Positions 41,793 to 50,931 of a stretch of 64,000 nucleotides of DNA are shown piece by piece. The stretch spans positions 310,001 to 374,000 of the forward strand of contig CAWCUU010000003.1 in NCBI GenBank assembly GCA_963798855.1, read 5' to 3'. This DNA is from CAWCUU01 sp963798855 (GTDB lineage: Bacteria; Gemmatimonadota; Gemmatimonadetes; Longimicrobiales; RSA9). Made by a program: the position numbers and the translations under genes. The notes beneath the pieces are model-generated. The model made no database searches, was not told the DNA's origin, and was given only the letters and a program-made list of their open reading frames with translations. Each line of letters begins with the position of its first letter. Positions within the stretch are counted from its first letter, which is position 1.

Positions 41793-42338
41793 TCAGCGGC
41801 GAAGGCTGCGCATGCCGGCGATCGCGTAGTCCGCGATCGCGATCGCGCTGGCGGGTGCGACGAGCGCGAGCACTCCCACGATCCAGCGAGGGCGGGCGAG
41901 GAGGACGATGAGAGCGAGGAGCTGGAGCGCGGTGACGACCTTGCCGGGATAGCGCGCGCGCAGCCGCACGGGCAGTCGCAGCAGCAGCGCCGCCGCGCCG
42001 CTCGCGGCGGTGAAGATGTCGCGGGAGAGCAGGAGCAGGAGCCCCGGCACGGAGAGTCGCCCTTCGGCGACGAACGTGAGCAGCGCGACGAGGACGAAGG
42101 CGCGGTCGGCAATCGGATCGAGCAGCTCGCCCAGACGCGAGGTCCGGCCGGTGCGCCTGGCTATGAAGCCATCGAGCCATTCGGTGGCGGTCGCAGCGGC
42201 GAGCACGAGCGCGCGGGCGGCGGTGCCGGGTGCGAGAGCGAACGCCGGCGCAAGCCCGAACCGTGTCGCCGTAAGGAGGTTGGACCAGGTCCGCCAGCGG
42301 AGCGGCAGCCGGTCTCTCGTCGCGTCGTTCGAAGGCAT
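41793..42338 (-). CDS. CDP-alcohol phosphatidyltransferase family protein
   Basis: 181 residues, about five helices. The family signature DGxxAR(x8)GxxxDxxxD is intact: DGFIARRTGRTSRLGELLDPIAD. It transfers a phosphatidyl group from a CDP-alcohol to an alcohol acceptor in membrane lipid synthesis; phosphatidylglycerophosphate synthase (PgsA-like) is likely from length but not proven. ATG 42338 with an N-terminal polar segment (MPSNDATRDRLPLRWRTWSNLLTATRF). It is the upstream neighbour of glutamine synthetase, separated by 332 bp, and is divergent from the L,D-transpeptidase gene. Confidence 0.85.
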   Translation of the reverse strand: MPSNDATRDRLPLRWRTWSNLLTATRFGLAPAFALAPGTAARALVLAAATATEWLDGFIARRTGRTSRLGELLDPIADRAFVLVALLTFVAEGRLSVPGLLLLLSRDIFTAASGAAALLLRLPVRLRARYPGKVVTALQLLALIVLLARPRWIVGVLALVAPASAIAIADYAIAGMRSLRR

Positions 42339-42464
42339 GTCCGAATCGTCGCTGGAAATTGGCGCCTCGTCCAGCCGTCATCCGCAAATGTCTGTGCCCC
42401 AATGTCTTAGGCCCGACGCTTGCATTGATGTTCGGGCGCAACCGGACTTCTACGGAGGGCGACG

Positions 42465-44159
42465 ATGGCACTGCTGCGACGGAGTAGGTGGGGCGTCAGG
42501 ACGCCGGCGGGACGGGCGCTCGCGCTCGCCGCGTGCGTGACGCTTTCCGTGGGCTCCGTCGCCTGTCATTCAGACGGAGAGCCGGCGCCGGCCCAGCCGC
42601 TGCGAGCGGAGCTCGCCCGGCTCGAGCGGGATTCGGTCGGGCGGCTGCGGACGGGCGATACACTGCGGGTGGGCGGAACGACGTTGAAGTTCTATCAGGA
42701 GCGACGCGGCCGCCCCGCCTGGGTCGACGACGAGGGGCTGACGGGCGAGGGCGAGCGTGTGTACGCGGCGGTGTCGGCGGCGGAGGCGGATGGTCTGTCG
42801 CCGACGCAGTACGGGGCGGAGGTGGTGCGTCGCATCCGGACCCGGATCGAATCGGACGATGTTCCGGATTCCGTCCGGGCGGCGCTGCTGGCGGACCTGG
42901 ACGTGGTGGTCACGGAAGGCCTTCGTCGGTATGCCACGGACCTATCCCGGGGCGCGCGCGATCCGCGGAAGTCGGACATCGACTGGCGCATCCCGCGACC
43001 TCCAGCGCCCGGGGTGGCGCTGCTCGACAGCGTGGCGGCAGGCGGCGATCCGGCCGCGATTCTCGCCTCCCTCCGCCCCCGGACGCCCTACTATGCGCGA
43101 CTGATGGAGGCGCTGCGACGCTTCCGCGGCATCCGCGCGAAAGGCGACTGGCCGCGCGTGCCGCGCAAGCCGGGAGAGCTGGCGGTCGGCGACAGCAGCC
43201 CGGTGGTGGCCGCGCTGCGGGCGCGGCTGGCAGCGGGCGACGACCCGCGCGAATCGGCGCTGGCGCTGAAGGGAGCGGCGCGTCCGTTCGCGTTCGACTC
43301 GGCGCTCCAGAAAGGGCTGCGTCACTTCCAGGATCGGAACGGAATCGAGGATGACGGCGCGCTCGGCGAGAAGACACTGGCGGAGCTGAACCGGACCGTG
43401 GAGGATCGCATCGCGGACCTGGAGCTGAACCTCGATCGCTGGCGCTGGCTTCCCCGCCGGCTCGGGCGGCGCTTCCTGCTGGTGAACGTCGCCGGCTTCG
43501 AGCTGAACGTCGTGGAGAACGATCAGCCGGTGGAGGCCATGAACGTCGTGGTCGGCAAACAGGGGTGGAACACGCCCATCTTCGCCGACACGATGGAGTA
43601 CCTCATCGTGAACCCCTACTGGAACGTGCCGGAGTCGATCGCCGAGGAGGAGATCCTGCCGAAGCTCGCGAGCGATCCCGGTTATCTCCAGCGAGAGGGC
43701 TTCGAGGTCGTGCGCTCCGGGCACCCGGTCAGCCCGGCTTCCGTCGACTACTCGCATCCCGAGGGCTACCGCTTCCGTCAACGGCCGGGATCGAAAAACG
43801 CGCTCGGGCAATTGAAGTTCATGTTCCCGAACCGCGACAATATCTACTTCCACGACACGCCCGCGGACCACCTCTTCTCGGTGCAGGAGCGGGCCTTCAG
43901 CCACGGCTGTATCCGACTCGAGCACCCGAAGGAGTTGGCGCGGCGGCTCCTGCGCGAGGTCACCGATGAGCCGCCCAGCCGGCTGGATTCGCTGCTCGCG
44001 ACCGAGGACGAGAAGTGGATCCGCTTCAAGGAGGGCGTGCCCGTCTACATCCTCTACTTCACGGCGTGGGCTGACCCCGACGGCACCGCGCGCTTCTACC
44101 ACGACGTCTACGGCCGGGATCGCGAGCTGGAGCAGGCGCGGGCTGAAGGCGCTGAGTGA
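42465..44159 (+). CDS. L,D-transpeptidase (YkuD domain) with peptidoglycan-binding domain
   Basis: 564 residues. A lipoprotein-type signal (ALAACVTLSVGSVACHSD) leads into a scaffold-like region, then a PG-binding-1 domain (SALQKGLRHFQDRNGIEDDGALGEKTLAELN) and the YkuD catalytic domain with SHGCIRLEHP (catalytic Cys482, His480). It resembles LdtD/YcbB-type L,D-transpeptidases that form 3-3 peptidoglycan cross-links in the periplasm. ATG 42465 has GGAGGG upstream. The last four codons and stop are part of a 13-bp tandem array. Confidence 0.9.
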   Translation: MALLRRSRWGVRTPAGRALALAACVTLSVGSVACHSDGEPAPAQPLRAELARLERDSVGRLRTGDTLRVGGTTLKFYQERRGRPAWVDDEGLTGEGERVYAAVSAAEADGLSPTQYGAEVVRRIRTRIESDDVPDSVRAALLADLDVVVTEGLRRYATDLSRGARDPRKSDIDWRIPRPPAPGVALLDSVAAGGDPAAILASLRPRTPYYARLMEALRRFRGIRAKGDWPRVPRKPGELAVGDSSPVVAALRARLAAGDDPRESALALKGAARPFAFDSALQKGLRHFQDRNGIEDDGALGEKTLAELNRTVEDRIADLELNLDRWRWLPRRLGRRFLLVNVAGFELNVVENDQPVEAMNVVVGKQGWNTPIFADTMEYLIVNPYWNVPESIAEEEILPKLASDPGYLQREGFEVVRSGHPVSPASVDYSHPEGYRFRQRPGSKNALGQLKFMFPNRDNIYFHDTPADHLFSVQERAFSHGCIRLEHPKELARRLLREVTDEPPSRLDSLLATEDEKWIRFKEGVPVYILYFTAWADPDGTARFYHDVYGRDRELEQARAEGAE

Positions 44160-44261
44160 AGGCGCCGAGTGAAGGCGCTGAGTGAAGGCGCTGACTGAAG
44201 GCGCTGACTGAAGGCGCTGAGTGAAGGCGCTGAGTGAAGGCGCTGAGTGAAGGCGATCAAG
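44145..44261 (+). repeat. Nine-copy 13-bp tandem array (GAAGGCGCTGAGT)
   Basis: GAAGGCG begins at 44145, 44158, 44171, 44184, 44197, 44210, 44223, 44236 and 44249, exactly 13 bp apart; the six following bases are mostly CTGAGT or CTGACT. The first unit encodes the last residues and the TGA stop of the L,D-transpeptidase gene. The rest of the gap to 44392 shows no gene beyond a weak in-frame upstream extension of the next lipoprotein. Confidence 0.95.
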
Positions 44262-44392
44262 GGGCGTTCGGCGCCTCGCGGGGAGCGGCTCGGCCTCTAC
44301 GACTTCCTCCAGAGCCGCTGACCGCGCTATCTTTCGGGTACACGCCGGACGTGCCCGGGAGCCGGCCTCGCTCCACCTCCGCTCGAAGAGCC

Positions 44393-45625
44393 ATGGTCTC
44401 GCAGTCGAACCGCGTTCGCGCGCCCCGGTGGATGGCACGCGGGCTGCTCCTCATCCTTCCCCTGTCCGCGGCGTGCGCGATGCGGGATGCCGATCCCCCG
44501 CTCTCAGGGCTGACCACCGCCGACAGCGTCGCGACGACGGCGGCAGCGTCGCACCCCCAACGGCCGGCGGCGCCGGCGCCTCGACGGGCGGTGGTGGTTT
44601 CGGCACCGGTGTCCGTCCCGCGGAGCGCCGGGGCGGAGCGGCCGGGCGCTGGCGCCGCTCCGCGCGGATCCGTCCCGACTGGCGCCGATACCCACGGCTC
44701 GGCCGGCGCAGTCGCCGAGGCGGACTCTGCCTCCGGGGCGCCTGGGGATTCGGGAGCGGCGCGGCGAAAGTACCTTGCCGGCGAGGATCCGGCGTACGCG
44801 CGGGGAATGGGCTGGCCGGTCGCGATGCCCGAGGCGCTGCCGGGCTCCATCCTGCCGAGGGAGCGGATCGTGGCGTACTACGGAAACCCCCTCTCGACAC
44901 GGATGGGAATCCTGGGCGAGCTGCCGCCGGAGGAGATGCTGAAGCGGCTCGACGCGGAGGTCGCGCGGTGGCGGAAGGCCGATCCTGCGACGCGCGTGCG
45001 ACCCGCGCTTCAGCTCATCGCCGTCGTCGCGCAGGGCGACGCCGGAACTTCCGGGAAGTATCGCACGCGGATGCGGGACTCGCTGATCGAGCAGGTGTCT
45101 CGCTGGGCCGATTCGCGGGACGCTCTCGTCTTCCTCGACGTGCAGGTCGGAACCGGAACGCTTCGCGAGGAGCTGCCGCGACTGCGGGAGTTCCTGAAGC
45201 GGCCGAACTTCCACCTGGCGATCGATCCCGAGTTCTCCATGAAGGACGGCACGCCGCCGGGGCGCCGGATCGGGACAATGGATGCATCGGACGTGAACTA
45301 CGCCGTGTCGCTGCTCGGCCAGCTGGTCGATGAATACGATCTGCCGCCCAAGGTGCTCGTCGTCCATCGCTTCACCCGCCCGATGCTCACGCACGCCAGC
45401 GCGATCCGGCTGGACCCCCGGGTCCAGATCGTGATCAACATGGACGGCTGGGGCGCGCCGTGGCTGAAGCGAGCCAGCTACCGCGACTACATTGTACAGG
45501 AGCCGGTGCAGTTCACGGGGTTCAAGCTCTTCTACCACAACGACACCAAGAAGGGGGATCCGCTCCTGACACCGGAGCAGGTCCTGCGGCTCTTCCCGCG
45601 CCCGGTCTACATCCAGTACCAGTGA
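44393..45625 (+). CDS. Secreted lipoprotein of unknown function
   Basis: 410 residues. Lipoprotein signal ARGLLLILPLSAACAM, an Ala/Pro-rich disordered region to about residue 130, then a ~260-residue folded domain (ERIVAYYGNPLSTRMGILGELPPEEML..., PALQLIAVVAQGDAG, VFLDVQVGTG, FHLAIDPEFSMKDG, KVLVVHRFTRPML, INMDGWG). The sequence fits a conserved lipoprotein family also seen in actinobacteria, possibly a TIM-barrel, but I cannot assign an activity. ATG 44393 has GAAGAG upstream. The stop overlaps the next gene's GTG. Confidence 0.65.
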   Translation: MVSQSNRVRAPRWMARGLLLILPLSAACAMRDADPPLSGLTTADSVATTAAASHPQRPAAPAPRRAVVVSAPVSVPRSAGAERPGAGAAPRGSVPTGADTHGSAGAVAEADSASGAPGDSGAARRKYLAGEDPAYARGMGWPVAMPEALPGSILPRERIVAYYGNPLSTRMGILGELPPEEMLKRLDAEVARWRKADPATRVRPALQLIAVVAQGDAGTSGKYRTRMRDSLIEQVSRWADSRDALVFLDVQVGTGTLREELPRLREFLKRPNFHLAIDPEFSMKDGTPPGRRIGTMDASDVNYAVSLLGQLVDEYDLPPKVLVVHRFTRPMLTHASAIRLDPRVQIVINMDGWGAPWLKRASYRDYIVQEPVQFTGFKLFYHNDTKKGDPLLTPEQVLRLFPRPVYIQYQ

Positions 45626-46524
45626 CGTCCGCGGCCGCGCACGACTCCTCGACTGCGACTCGCGATCGATCGAGGCGCCGGGTCGCGCTCGTCACCGGGG
45701 CGAGCTCCGGCATCGGCCTCGCAACCGCGCGTCTCCTCGCGTCGGGAAGCGTCGACGTGATCCTCGCCTGCCGCGACGCGCATCGCGGTAATGAAGCGAT
45801 CGCGCGGGTCCGGGTCGACGTGCCGGGAAGCCGCGCTGCGCTCGTGTCGCTCGACCTCGCGGACCTGGATTCGGTACGGAGCGCGGCTGCGCTCGTCCGC
45901 GAGGCCCACCCGGCGCTGGATCTGCTGGTGTGCAACGCGGGCGCTTACCAGCCGGAGCGGCGGCGGAGCGGCGCCGGCGCCGAGATGACGATGGCGGTCA
46001 ACCACCTCGGACACTTCCTGCTCGCGAAGCTGCTCCGGGACGCGCTGGCGACGGCTCGTGGGCGGGTGGTCGTGGTGACCTCCGATGCGCACCGTGCAGG
46101 CGATCTGCGCCGGGCCCCGATCGAGGCGATCCTGCGCGGCGATGTCGCCTACCACCCCATGCGGGCGTACGCGGACTCGAAGCTCGCGAACCTGCTGTTC
46201 GCGCTCGAGCTCGGAAGGCGCTCGTCGAGCGACGGCATCACCGTCGTCGCGGTGCACCCGGGGATGATCGCGAGCGGATTCTGGTCGCACGGCGAGGACC
46301 GGCTCTCCCGCCTCATGCGCCTGCTGCGCCCTCTGGCTCGCTCGCCGGAGCACGCAGCGAAGCTGATCGTATTCGCCACCGAAAGCCCCGCAGCTGCGCC
46401 CGGTAACGCCGTATATCTCCACGGCAGGCGCCTGCGGAAGCCGGCGGGGCAGGCTTCGGACGCCGCGCTCGCCGCCGAGCTGTGGGCGGTAAGCGATGCC
46501 TTCATCTCGGGCCTTGCGGCGTAG
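45622..46524 (+). CDS. Short-chain dehydrogenase/reductase
   Basis: 300 residues. Classical SDR fold: cofactor loop TGASSGIGLATA, NAGAYQ motif, catalytic Tyr/Lys in YADSKLANLLFALEL, and a Ser in VVVTSDAH. The pattern resembles the retinol-dehydrogenase/WW-domain-oxidoreductase-like SDR branch. NADP or NAD preference is not certain. The GTG start (45622) overlaps the lipoprotein stop (GTGA), so they are co-translated. Substrate unknown. Confidence 0.85.
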   Translation: MTSAAAHDSSTATRDRSRRRVALVTGASSGIGLATARLLASGSVDVILACRDAHRGNEAIARVRVDVPGSRAALVSLDLADLDSVRSAAALVREAHPALDLLVCNAGAYQPERRRSGAGAEMTMAVNHLGHFLLAKLLRDALATARGRVVVVTSDAHRAGDLRRAPIEAILRGDVAYHPMRAYADSKLANLLFALELGRRSSSDGITVVAVHPGMIASGFWSHGEDRLSRLMRLLRPLARSPEHAAKLIVFATESPAAAPGNAVYLHGRRLRKPAGQASDAALAAELWAVSDAFISGLAA

Positions 46525-46682
46525 TCCACGTCGTCATCCGCACGGTTGCGCGGCTCACGTCACCGCCCCTTGATGATCGCCCTCGGGGTCCCCACCTTCC
46601 GCGTCGATCCAGACACGCTCGGCACATTTTTCGGCCGCCACGGCGGCGGGCGAGGCACGCTCGTGAAGGAGCGGCAGATCGC

Positions 46683-47831
46683 ATGGAAGCCCGAATTCTC
46701 ATCGTCGACGACGATTCCGCGAACATTGATTTCTTGCAGCACGCGCTGCGTCCGGCCGGGTTCACGGACGTCCACGGCTGCAGCGACCCGAGGCAGGCGG
46801 TGCGGCTCTTTCGGGAGCTTCGACCCGATCTGGTCGCGCTGGATTTGCTCATGCCGCACCTCAGCGGCGAGGACCTGCTGCGACGGCTGCGCGAGCTGAC
46901 CCCGGCCGGAGACTACCTGCCGCTCGTCGTGCTGACGTCCGACGCGACACCGGAAGCGATGCGCCGCGCGATGTCGGCCGGTGCCTACGACTTCCTGCGC
47001 AAGCCGCCCAGCCCGTACGAGGTGCGGATGCGGCTGCGCAACCTGCTGGAGACCCGTCGTCTACAGATGGAGCTTCGCAAGCAGAACCGCTACCTCGAGT
47101 TCCGCGTCGCCGCCCGGACCGCGACGCTCGCGGCTCGCTCACGCGAGCTCGAGCGCGCGCGCATGGACGTGCTGGAGCGGCTCGCTCGTGCGGCAGAGTA
47201 CCGTGACGACGACACGGGCAAACACACGATCCGGGTCGGCACTCTCTCCGCGCTGCTCGCCGCCGAGATCGGGGTCCCGGAGCGGGAGGTCGCGATGCTG
47301 CGACTCATCGCACCGCTACACGACGTCGGGAAGATCGGGATCGCAGACTCGATCCTGCTCAAGCCCGGCCGACTATCCGACGAGGAGTTCGCCACCATGC
47401 GAACCCACACGATCATCGGCGCCGAGATCCTCTCCGGCAGCGGCCACGAGACCCTGGTGCGGGCGCAGGAGATCGCGATCTCGCACCACGAGCGCTGGGA
47501 CGGGAGCGGCTATCCGCGCGGACTCTCCGGCGAGGACATTCCGCTGTTCGGTCGGATGCTCTCGATCACGGACGTATACGACTCGCTCACCCACGCGCGA
47601 CCCTACAAGCGGGCGTGGAGCATCGCGGAGACGCTCGGCGAGCTGCAGGCTCAGCGCGGGCGGCAATTCGACCCGCGTTTGCTGGATGCCTTCCTGCGCC
47701 TGCACGCGCGCGGCGCCGTGACGCGGGCCCTGCGCGAGATCGGCGGCGAGGCGCTGTCGCGTGCCGCAGATCTCGGCGAGGTCGGCGACGCGACCGTGCC
47801 GGATAGATCGCTGCAACCGGTGCTCGCGTGA
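46683..47831 (+). CDS. Response regulator with HD-GYP phosphodiesterase domain (RpfG-type)
   Basis: 382 residues. Receiver domain residues 1-125: acidic pair Asp10/Asp11 in LIVDDDS, phospho-acceptor Asp54 in VALDLLMPH, and conserved Lys in DFLRKPPSP. A coiled-coil linker (RNLLETRRLQMELRKQNRYLE) leads to an HD-GYP domain with PLHDVGKIGI (His213-Asp214) and SHHERWDGSGYP. HD-GYP enzymes hydrolyse cyclic di-GMP. The start ATG 46683 has an upstream GGAG. The next gene is its likely histidine kinase, overlapping by GTGA. Confidence 0.92.
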   Translation: MEARILIVDDDSANIDFLQHALRPAGFTDVHGCSDPRQAVRLFRELRPDLVALDLLMPHLSGEDLLRRLRELTPAGDYLPLVVLTSDATPEAMRRAMSAGAYDFLRKPPSPYEVRMRLRNLLETRRLQMELRKQNRYLEFRVAARTATLAARSRELERARMDVLERLARAAEYRDDDTGKHTIRVGTLSALLAAEIGVPEREVAMLRLIAPLHDVGKIGIADSILLKPGRLSDEEFATMRTHTIIGAEILSGSGHETLVRAQEIAISHHERWDGSGYPRGLSGEDIPLFGRMLSITDVYDSLTHARPYKRAWSIAETLGELQAQRGRQFDPRLLDAFLRLHARGAVTRALREIGGEALSRAADLGEVGDATVPDRSLQPVLA

Positions 47832-49345
47832 GGCGAGGCCGGCGCCTTCTCCCGCGCCTGGGCGTCCGCGACCGCCTGTTGCTGATGCTCGCGGCCGTCA
47901 TGCTGCTGCTGCTCGGTCCCGCGGCGTACGCTGTCGTCGAGCTCGCGGCGATTCGCGACATCGCCGCCGATCTCGCCGTGGAGAACACCGGAGCCGCAAT
48001 GGCGCTCGGACGGGTCGAGGCGAACCGGGCCGAGCTCGCCCGATACCAGCGCAGCTACATCGCCGCGCCGGCTCTCTCGCTCCGCGACCAGATGCACGCG
48101 ACGGCGATGCAGGCCCGAGAAGAGCTCGGGCGCATCGAGCGCGCCGGCTACCCTGCGGCGGACTCGGCCGGTGCCTGGCTCGACTCGCTCGCGGCGGCCA
48201 ACCGCAGCATCGAGCGGATGGTCGAGAACGAGCGCATGGACGAGGCGACGGCCTACCTCGGCGAGGTCCGCCGCCTCTACGGTTACCTGGACCGCTCGCT
48301 CGAGCGGATCGCGGTCGAGATCGATCAGGGCGGCGCCGAGAAGCTGGCACGCGCCCAGGAAATCAGCGCAGCCGCCACCCACACCGCCTTTCTGACCGCC
48401 CTGCTCGGCGCGATCGCAGCCGCCTGGGTCGGCGTCTGGACGACGGAGCTGCTCGCGGATCCGCTCCGTCGGCTGCGTGCCGCGATGTCGCGAGTCGCCG
48501 GCGGCAGCCTCCGCGTCCCGGAGGAGCTGCCCTATGAGCGCATCGACGAGATCGGCAATGTCGCGCGCTCGTTTCGTACGATGACGCGGCGCCTCTCCGA
48601 GCTCGATCGGATCAAGGCCGAGTTCGTCGGCATGGCGTCGCACGAGTTGAAGACCCCCGTCAACCTCGTCCGCGGCTACATCGACCTGATGGAGGAGGCG
48701 ATCGCGACGCAGGAGACCGATCGCTGCACCGAGCTCTTCGAGCCCGTCCGCAAGCAGACGCGAACGCTGAGCCGCCTCGTGGATCACCTGCTCGAGATCA
48801 GCCGCATGGAGGCGGGAGGCTTCCGCATTCATCCCGAGTCGACCGAAACACGAGGCTTCTTCAGCGGCGTCGAAAAGGCGTTCGAGCCGCTCGCGATCAA
48901 GCGCGGCATCGACTTCGTGGCCGAAGTCGCGCCCAGCGCGCCGCACGCGTTCTTCGCCGATCCGGACTGTCTGCGCGACGAGGTGCTCGGGAATCTGCTC
49001 GTCAATGCGTTCCGCTTCACCCCCGAGGGCGGCAGGGTTCGGGTTCGTGTCGGCAGTCGACGAGGCGATGGCGAGGGGATCCGGATTACCATCTCCGACA
49101 CCGGTCCGGGCATCGCCGCCGAGCAGCTCCCCTACGTCTTCGAGAAATTCTGGCGCGCCGGTCACGAGACCGGCCGCGTCGGCACCGGGCTCGGCCTCGC
49201 CATCGCCCGCGAGGTGGTCGCGCTCCACGGCGGTAGCATCTCCGCCATCAGCGAGCAAGGCGGAGGTGCGACGTTCGAGGTTCGCCTGCCGCCGCCGCCG
49301 GTCCGGCTCCAGCTGCACGATCCTCCCATCAGCGCTCTCCCTTAG
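47828..49345 (+). CDS. Membrane sensor histidine kinase
   Basis: 505 residues. Two transmembrane helices (near residues 15-40 and 185-205) enclose a ~140-residue extracytoplasmic helical sensor. A HAMP domain follows (ADPLRRLRAAMSRVAGG...YERIDEIGNVARSFRTM), then the H-box FVGMASHELKTPVNLVRGY (His272) and catalytic ATPase boxes NLLVNAFRFTP, ISDTGPGI, GTGLGLAIAREVV. GTG 47828 overlaps the HD-GYP regulator's stop, so the pair almost certainly forms one phosphorelay. Confidence 0.93.
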   Translation: MRRGRRLLPRLGVRDRLLLMLAAVMLLLLGPAAYAVVELAAIRDIAADLAVENTGAAMALGRVEANRAELARYQRSYIAAPALSLRDQMHATAMQAREELGRIERAGYPAADSAGAWLDSLAAANRSIERMVENERMDEATAYLGEVRRLYGYLDRSLERIAVEIDQGGAEKLARAQEISAAATHTAFLTALLGAIAAAWVGVWTTELLADPLRRLRAAMSRVAGGSLRVPEELPYERIDEIGNVARSFRTMTRRLSELDRIKAEFVGMASHELKTPVNLVRGYIDLMEEAIATQETDRCTELFEPVRKQTRTLSRLVDHLLEISRMEAGGFRIHPESTETRGFFSGVEKAFEPLAIKRGIDFVAEVAPSAPHAFFADPDCLRDEVLGNLLVNAFRFTPEGGRVRVRVGSRRGDGEGIRITISDTGPGIAAEQLPYVFEKFWRAGHETGRVGTGLGLAIAREVVALHGGSISAISEQGGGATFEVRLPPPPVRLQLHDPPISALP

Positions 49346-49420
49346 TCGGACCCCTGGAACGCAGCGTGCCCGATCCGGTATATTTCCGCACCCGAATTCG
49401 ATCAGAATCAGGAGAGAACG

Positions 49421-49687
49421 TTGTCCGGGCGACGCCGCCAGACCGTTCCGGCCACGACGGCCGAAGAAGCCGCGCAGCTCGCGCACGTCATCCGTCGCGT
49501 CGTCGAGCGCGTCGGCCTCGGGACCATCGACTCCGAAACGGTGCGGCCGCACCTGCAGACGCTGCTCGTGCTGTCGCGGGATGTGCGTCGCGCGGTCGTC
49601 GATCTCTGTCACGACGCCGAGCTCATCGAGCTGCGTGAGATCACGGGCGTCCGACTCGACCCACCGATGATGGGATTCGACTGGTAG
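49421..49687 (+). CDS. Small unknown protein, TTG start
   Basis: 88 residues, no recognised family. The TTG start at 49421 is supported by a strong ribosome site CAGGAGAGAACG. The chain is helical and acidic-basic mixed (AEEAAQLAHVIRRVVERVGLGTIDSETVRPHL... VVDLCHDAELIELREITGV) with no signal peptide or membrane segment. It lies 75 bp after the sensor kinase and immediately before the MFS gene. Confidence 0.55.
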   Translation: MSGRRRQTVPATTAEEAAQLAHVIRRVVERVGLGTIDSETVRPHLQTLLVLSRDVRRAVVDLCHDAELIELREITGVRLDPPMMGFDW

Positions 49688-49725
49688 TACTAGAGCGCCT
49701 CCGCGCCCTTCCCGCCCCCGCATGG

Positions 49726-50841
49726 GTGCTGTTCGCGGGTACCTTCCTGAACCGGTTCGGCACCTTCGTCGTCGTCTTCCTCGTGCTGTACCTCACCTCG
49801 CGCGGCTTCTCGCCCGCGCAGGCGGGGCTCGTGGCGGGCGCGTACGGCCTCGGCGGCATTGGAGCGGTGCTGCTCGGCGGACCGATCGCCGACCGGTTCG
49901 GGCGCCGCGAAGGCATCGCGCTGTCCATGTTCACCAGCGCCGTCGCCATGCTCGCACTATCGCAGGCGCAGCGGCTCCCCACGATCACCGTGCTCGCCAT
50001 GCTCGCGGGGGTCGCCGCCGAGCTGTACAGGCCCGCCGCCGCGGCGCTGCTCACCGATCTGACTCCGCCCGGCCAGCGCCTCACCGGCTTCGCCGTCTAC
50101 CGGACCGCCGTCAACGCCGGCATGGCCGTCGGGCCCGCCGTGGCCGGCCTGCTCGCCGAGCATAGCTTTATGCTCGTCTTCGTGGGCGACGCCGTCACCT
50201 CCGTCGCCTACGGCACCCTCGCACTGCTCTGGCTGCCCAGCGGCGCCGGCGCCCGAGCCCCGGCCGGAGCCGATGACAGAGTCATCCCGGCCATCCTTGG
50301 CGACCGCGCCTTCCTGCTGCTCCTCGCCGCGAGCACGCTCGGCGCTCTCGTCCTCACGCAGTACGGCTCATCATATGCGCTCCACGTCCAGCGGCTCGGC
50401 TTTCCCGTGTCCACCTTCGGTGCCCTCATCTCGCTCAACGCGGTGATCGTCGCCACGCTCGAGCTGCCATCTACCTCCCTCACCAGCAGGCTGCCCGTCC
50501 GACCGGCCATCGCGGCTGGCTTCCTGCTCTTCGCGCTCGGCTTCGGCTGGAACGCGTTCGCGAACACGCTGCCAATGCTCGCGCTCGGCGTCGTCCTCTG
50601 GTCCATCGGTGAAATCCTGGCCCTCCCCATCCTCGCCGCCCACGTCGCGGACCTCGCACCCGAGCATATGCGCGGCCGCTATCAGGCGGCCTTCAATCTC
50701 ACCTTCGCCACCGGCTTCACGCTCGGCCCCGCGGTCGGCACCGCACTCTGGGCCGCCTCCCCGCGCGGCATTTGGATCGCCTGCTTCGCGGCCGATGCGG
50801 CCGCGGCGGCTCTCGTGCTGGCCAGCGGCCGGCGTCGCTGA
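49726..50841 (+). CDS. MFS transporter
   Basis: 371 residues from GTG 49726, with about 11-12 transmembrane helices. The MFS-specific loop GGPIADRFGRREGIALSM lies between helices 2 and 3. The family resemblance is to small-solute or drug MFS permeases; substrate unknown. Coding similarity appears to extend about 15 codons upstream (LERLRALPAPAW) but no ATG, GTG or TTG is in that frame there, so the true start may be an unusual codon, or the GTG is correct. Confidence 0.8.
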   Translation: MLFAGTFLNRFGTFVVVFLVLYLTSRGFSPAQAGLVAGAYGLGGIGAVLLGGPIADRFGRREGIALSMFTSAVAMLALSQAQRLPTITVLAMLAGVAAELYRPAAAALLTDLTPPGQRLTGFAVYRTAVNAGMAVGPAVAGLLAEHSFMLVFVGDAVTSVAYGTLALLWLPSGAGARAPAGADDRVIPAILGDRAFLLLLAASTLGALVLTQYGSSYALHVQRLGFPVSTFGALISLNAVIVATLELPSTSLTSRLPVRPAIAAGFLLFALGFGWNAFANTLPMLALGVVLWSIGEILALPILAAHVADLAPEHMRGRYQAAFNLTFATGFTLGPAVGTALWAASPRGIWIACFAADAAAAALVLASGRRR

Positions 50842-50884
50842 CGGTGCGGCGGTGTGAGCCGGAGCGCGGCCCTTGCGATCTTAC

Positions 50885-50896
50885 GCGATATATCGC
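50885..50896. promoter_or_regulatory. PadR-type operator palindrome
   Basis: GCGATATATCGC, a perfect 12-bp palindrome with a central ATATAT, 36 nt upstream of the PadR ATG. A -35-like TTGCGA (50873-50878) lies just before it. ATAT-centred palindromes in their own promoters are typical targets of PadR regulators, so autorepression is likely. Confidence 0.6.
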
Positions 50897-50931
50897 ATCG
50901 TATCGGAAGACCCCGAGACGGAGAGATCGAA

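Noticed and set aside
44145..44261. CRISPR-like direct repeats
   Set aside because: The units are head-to-tail tandem repeats of 13 bp with no unique spacers, and no cas gene is nearby.
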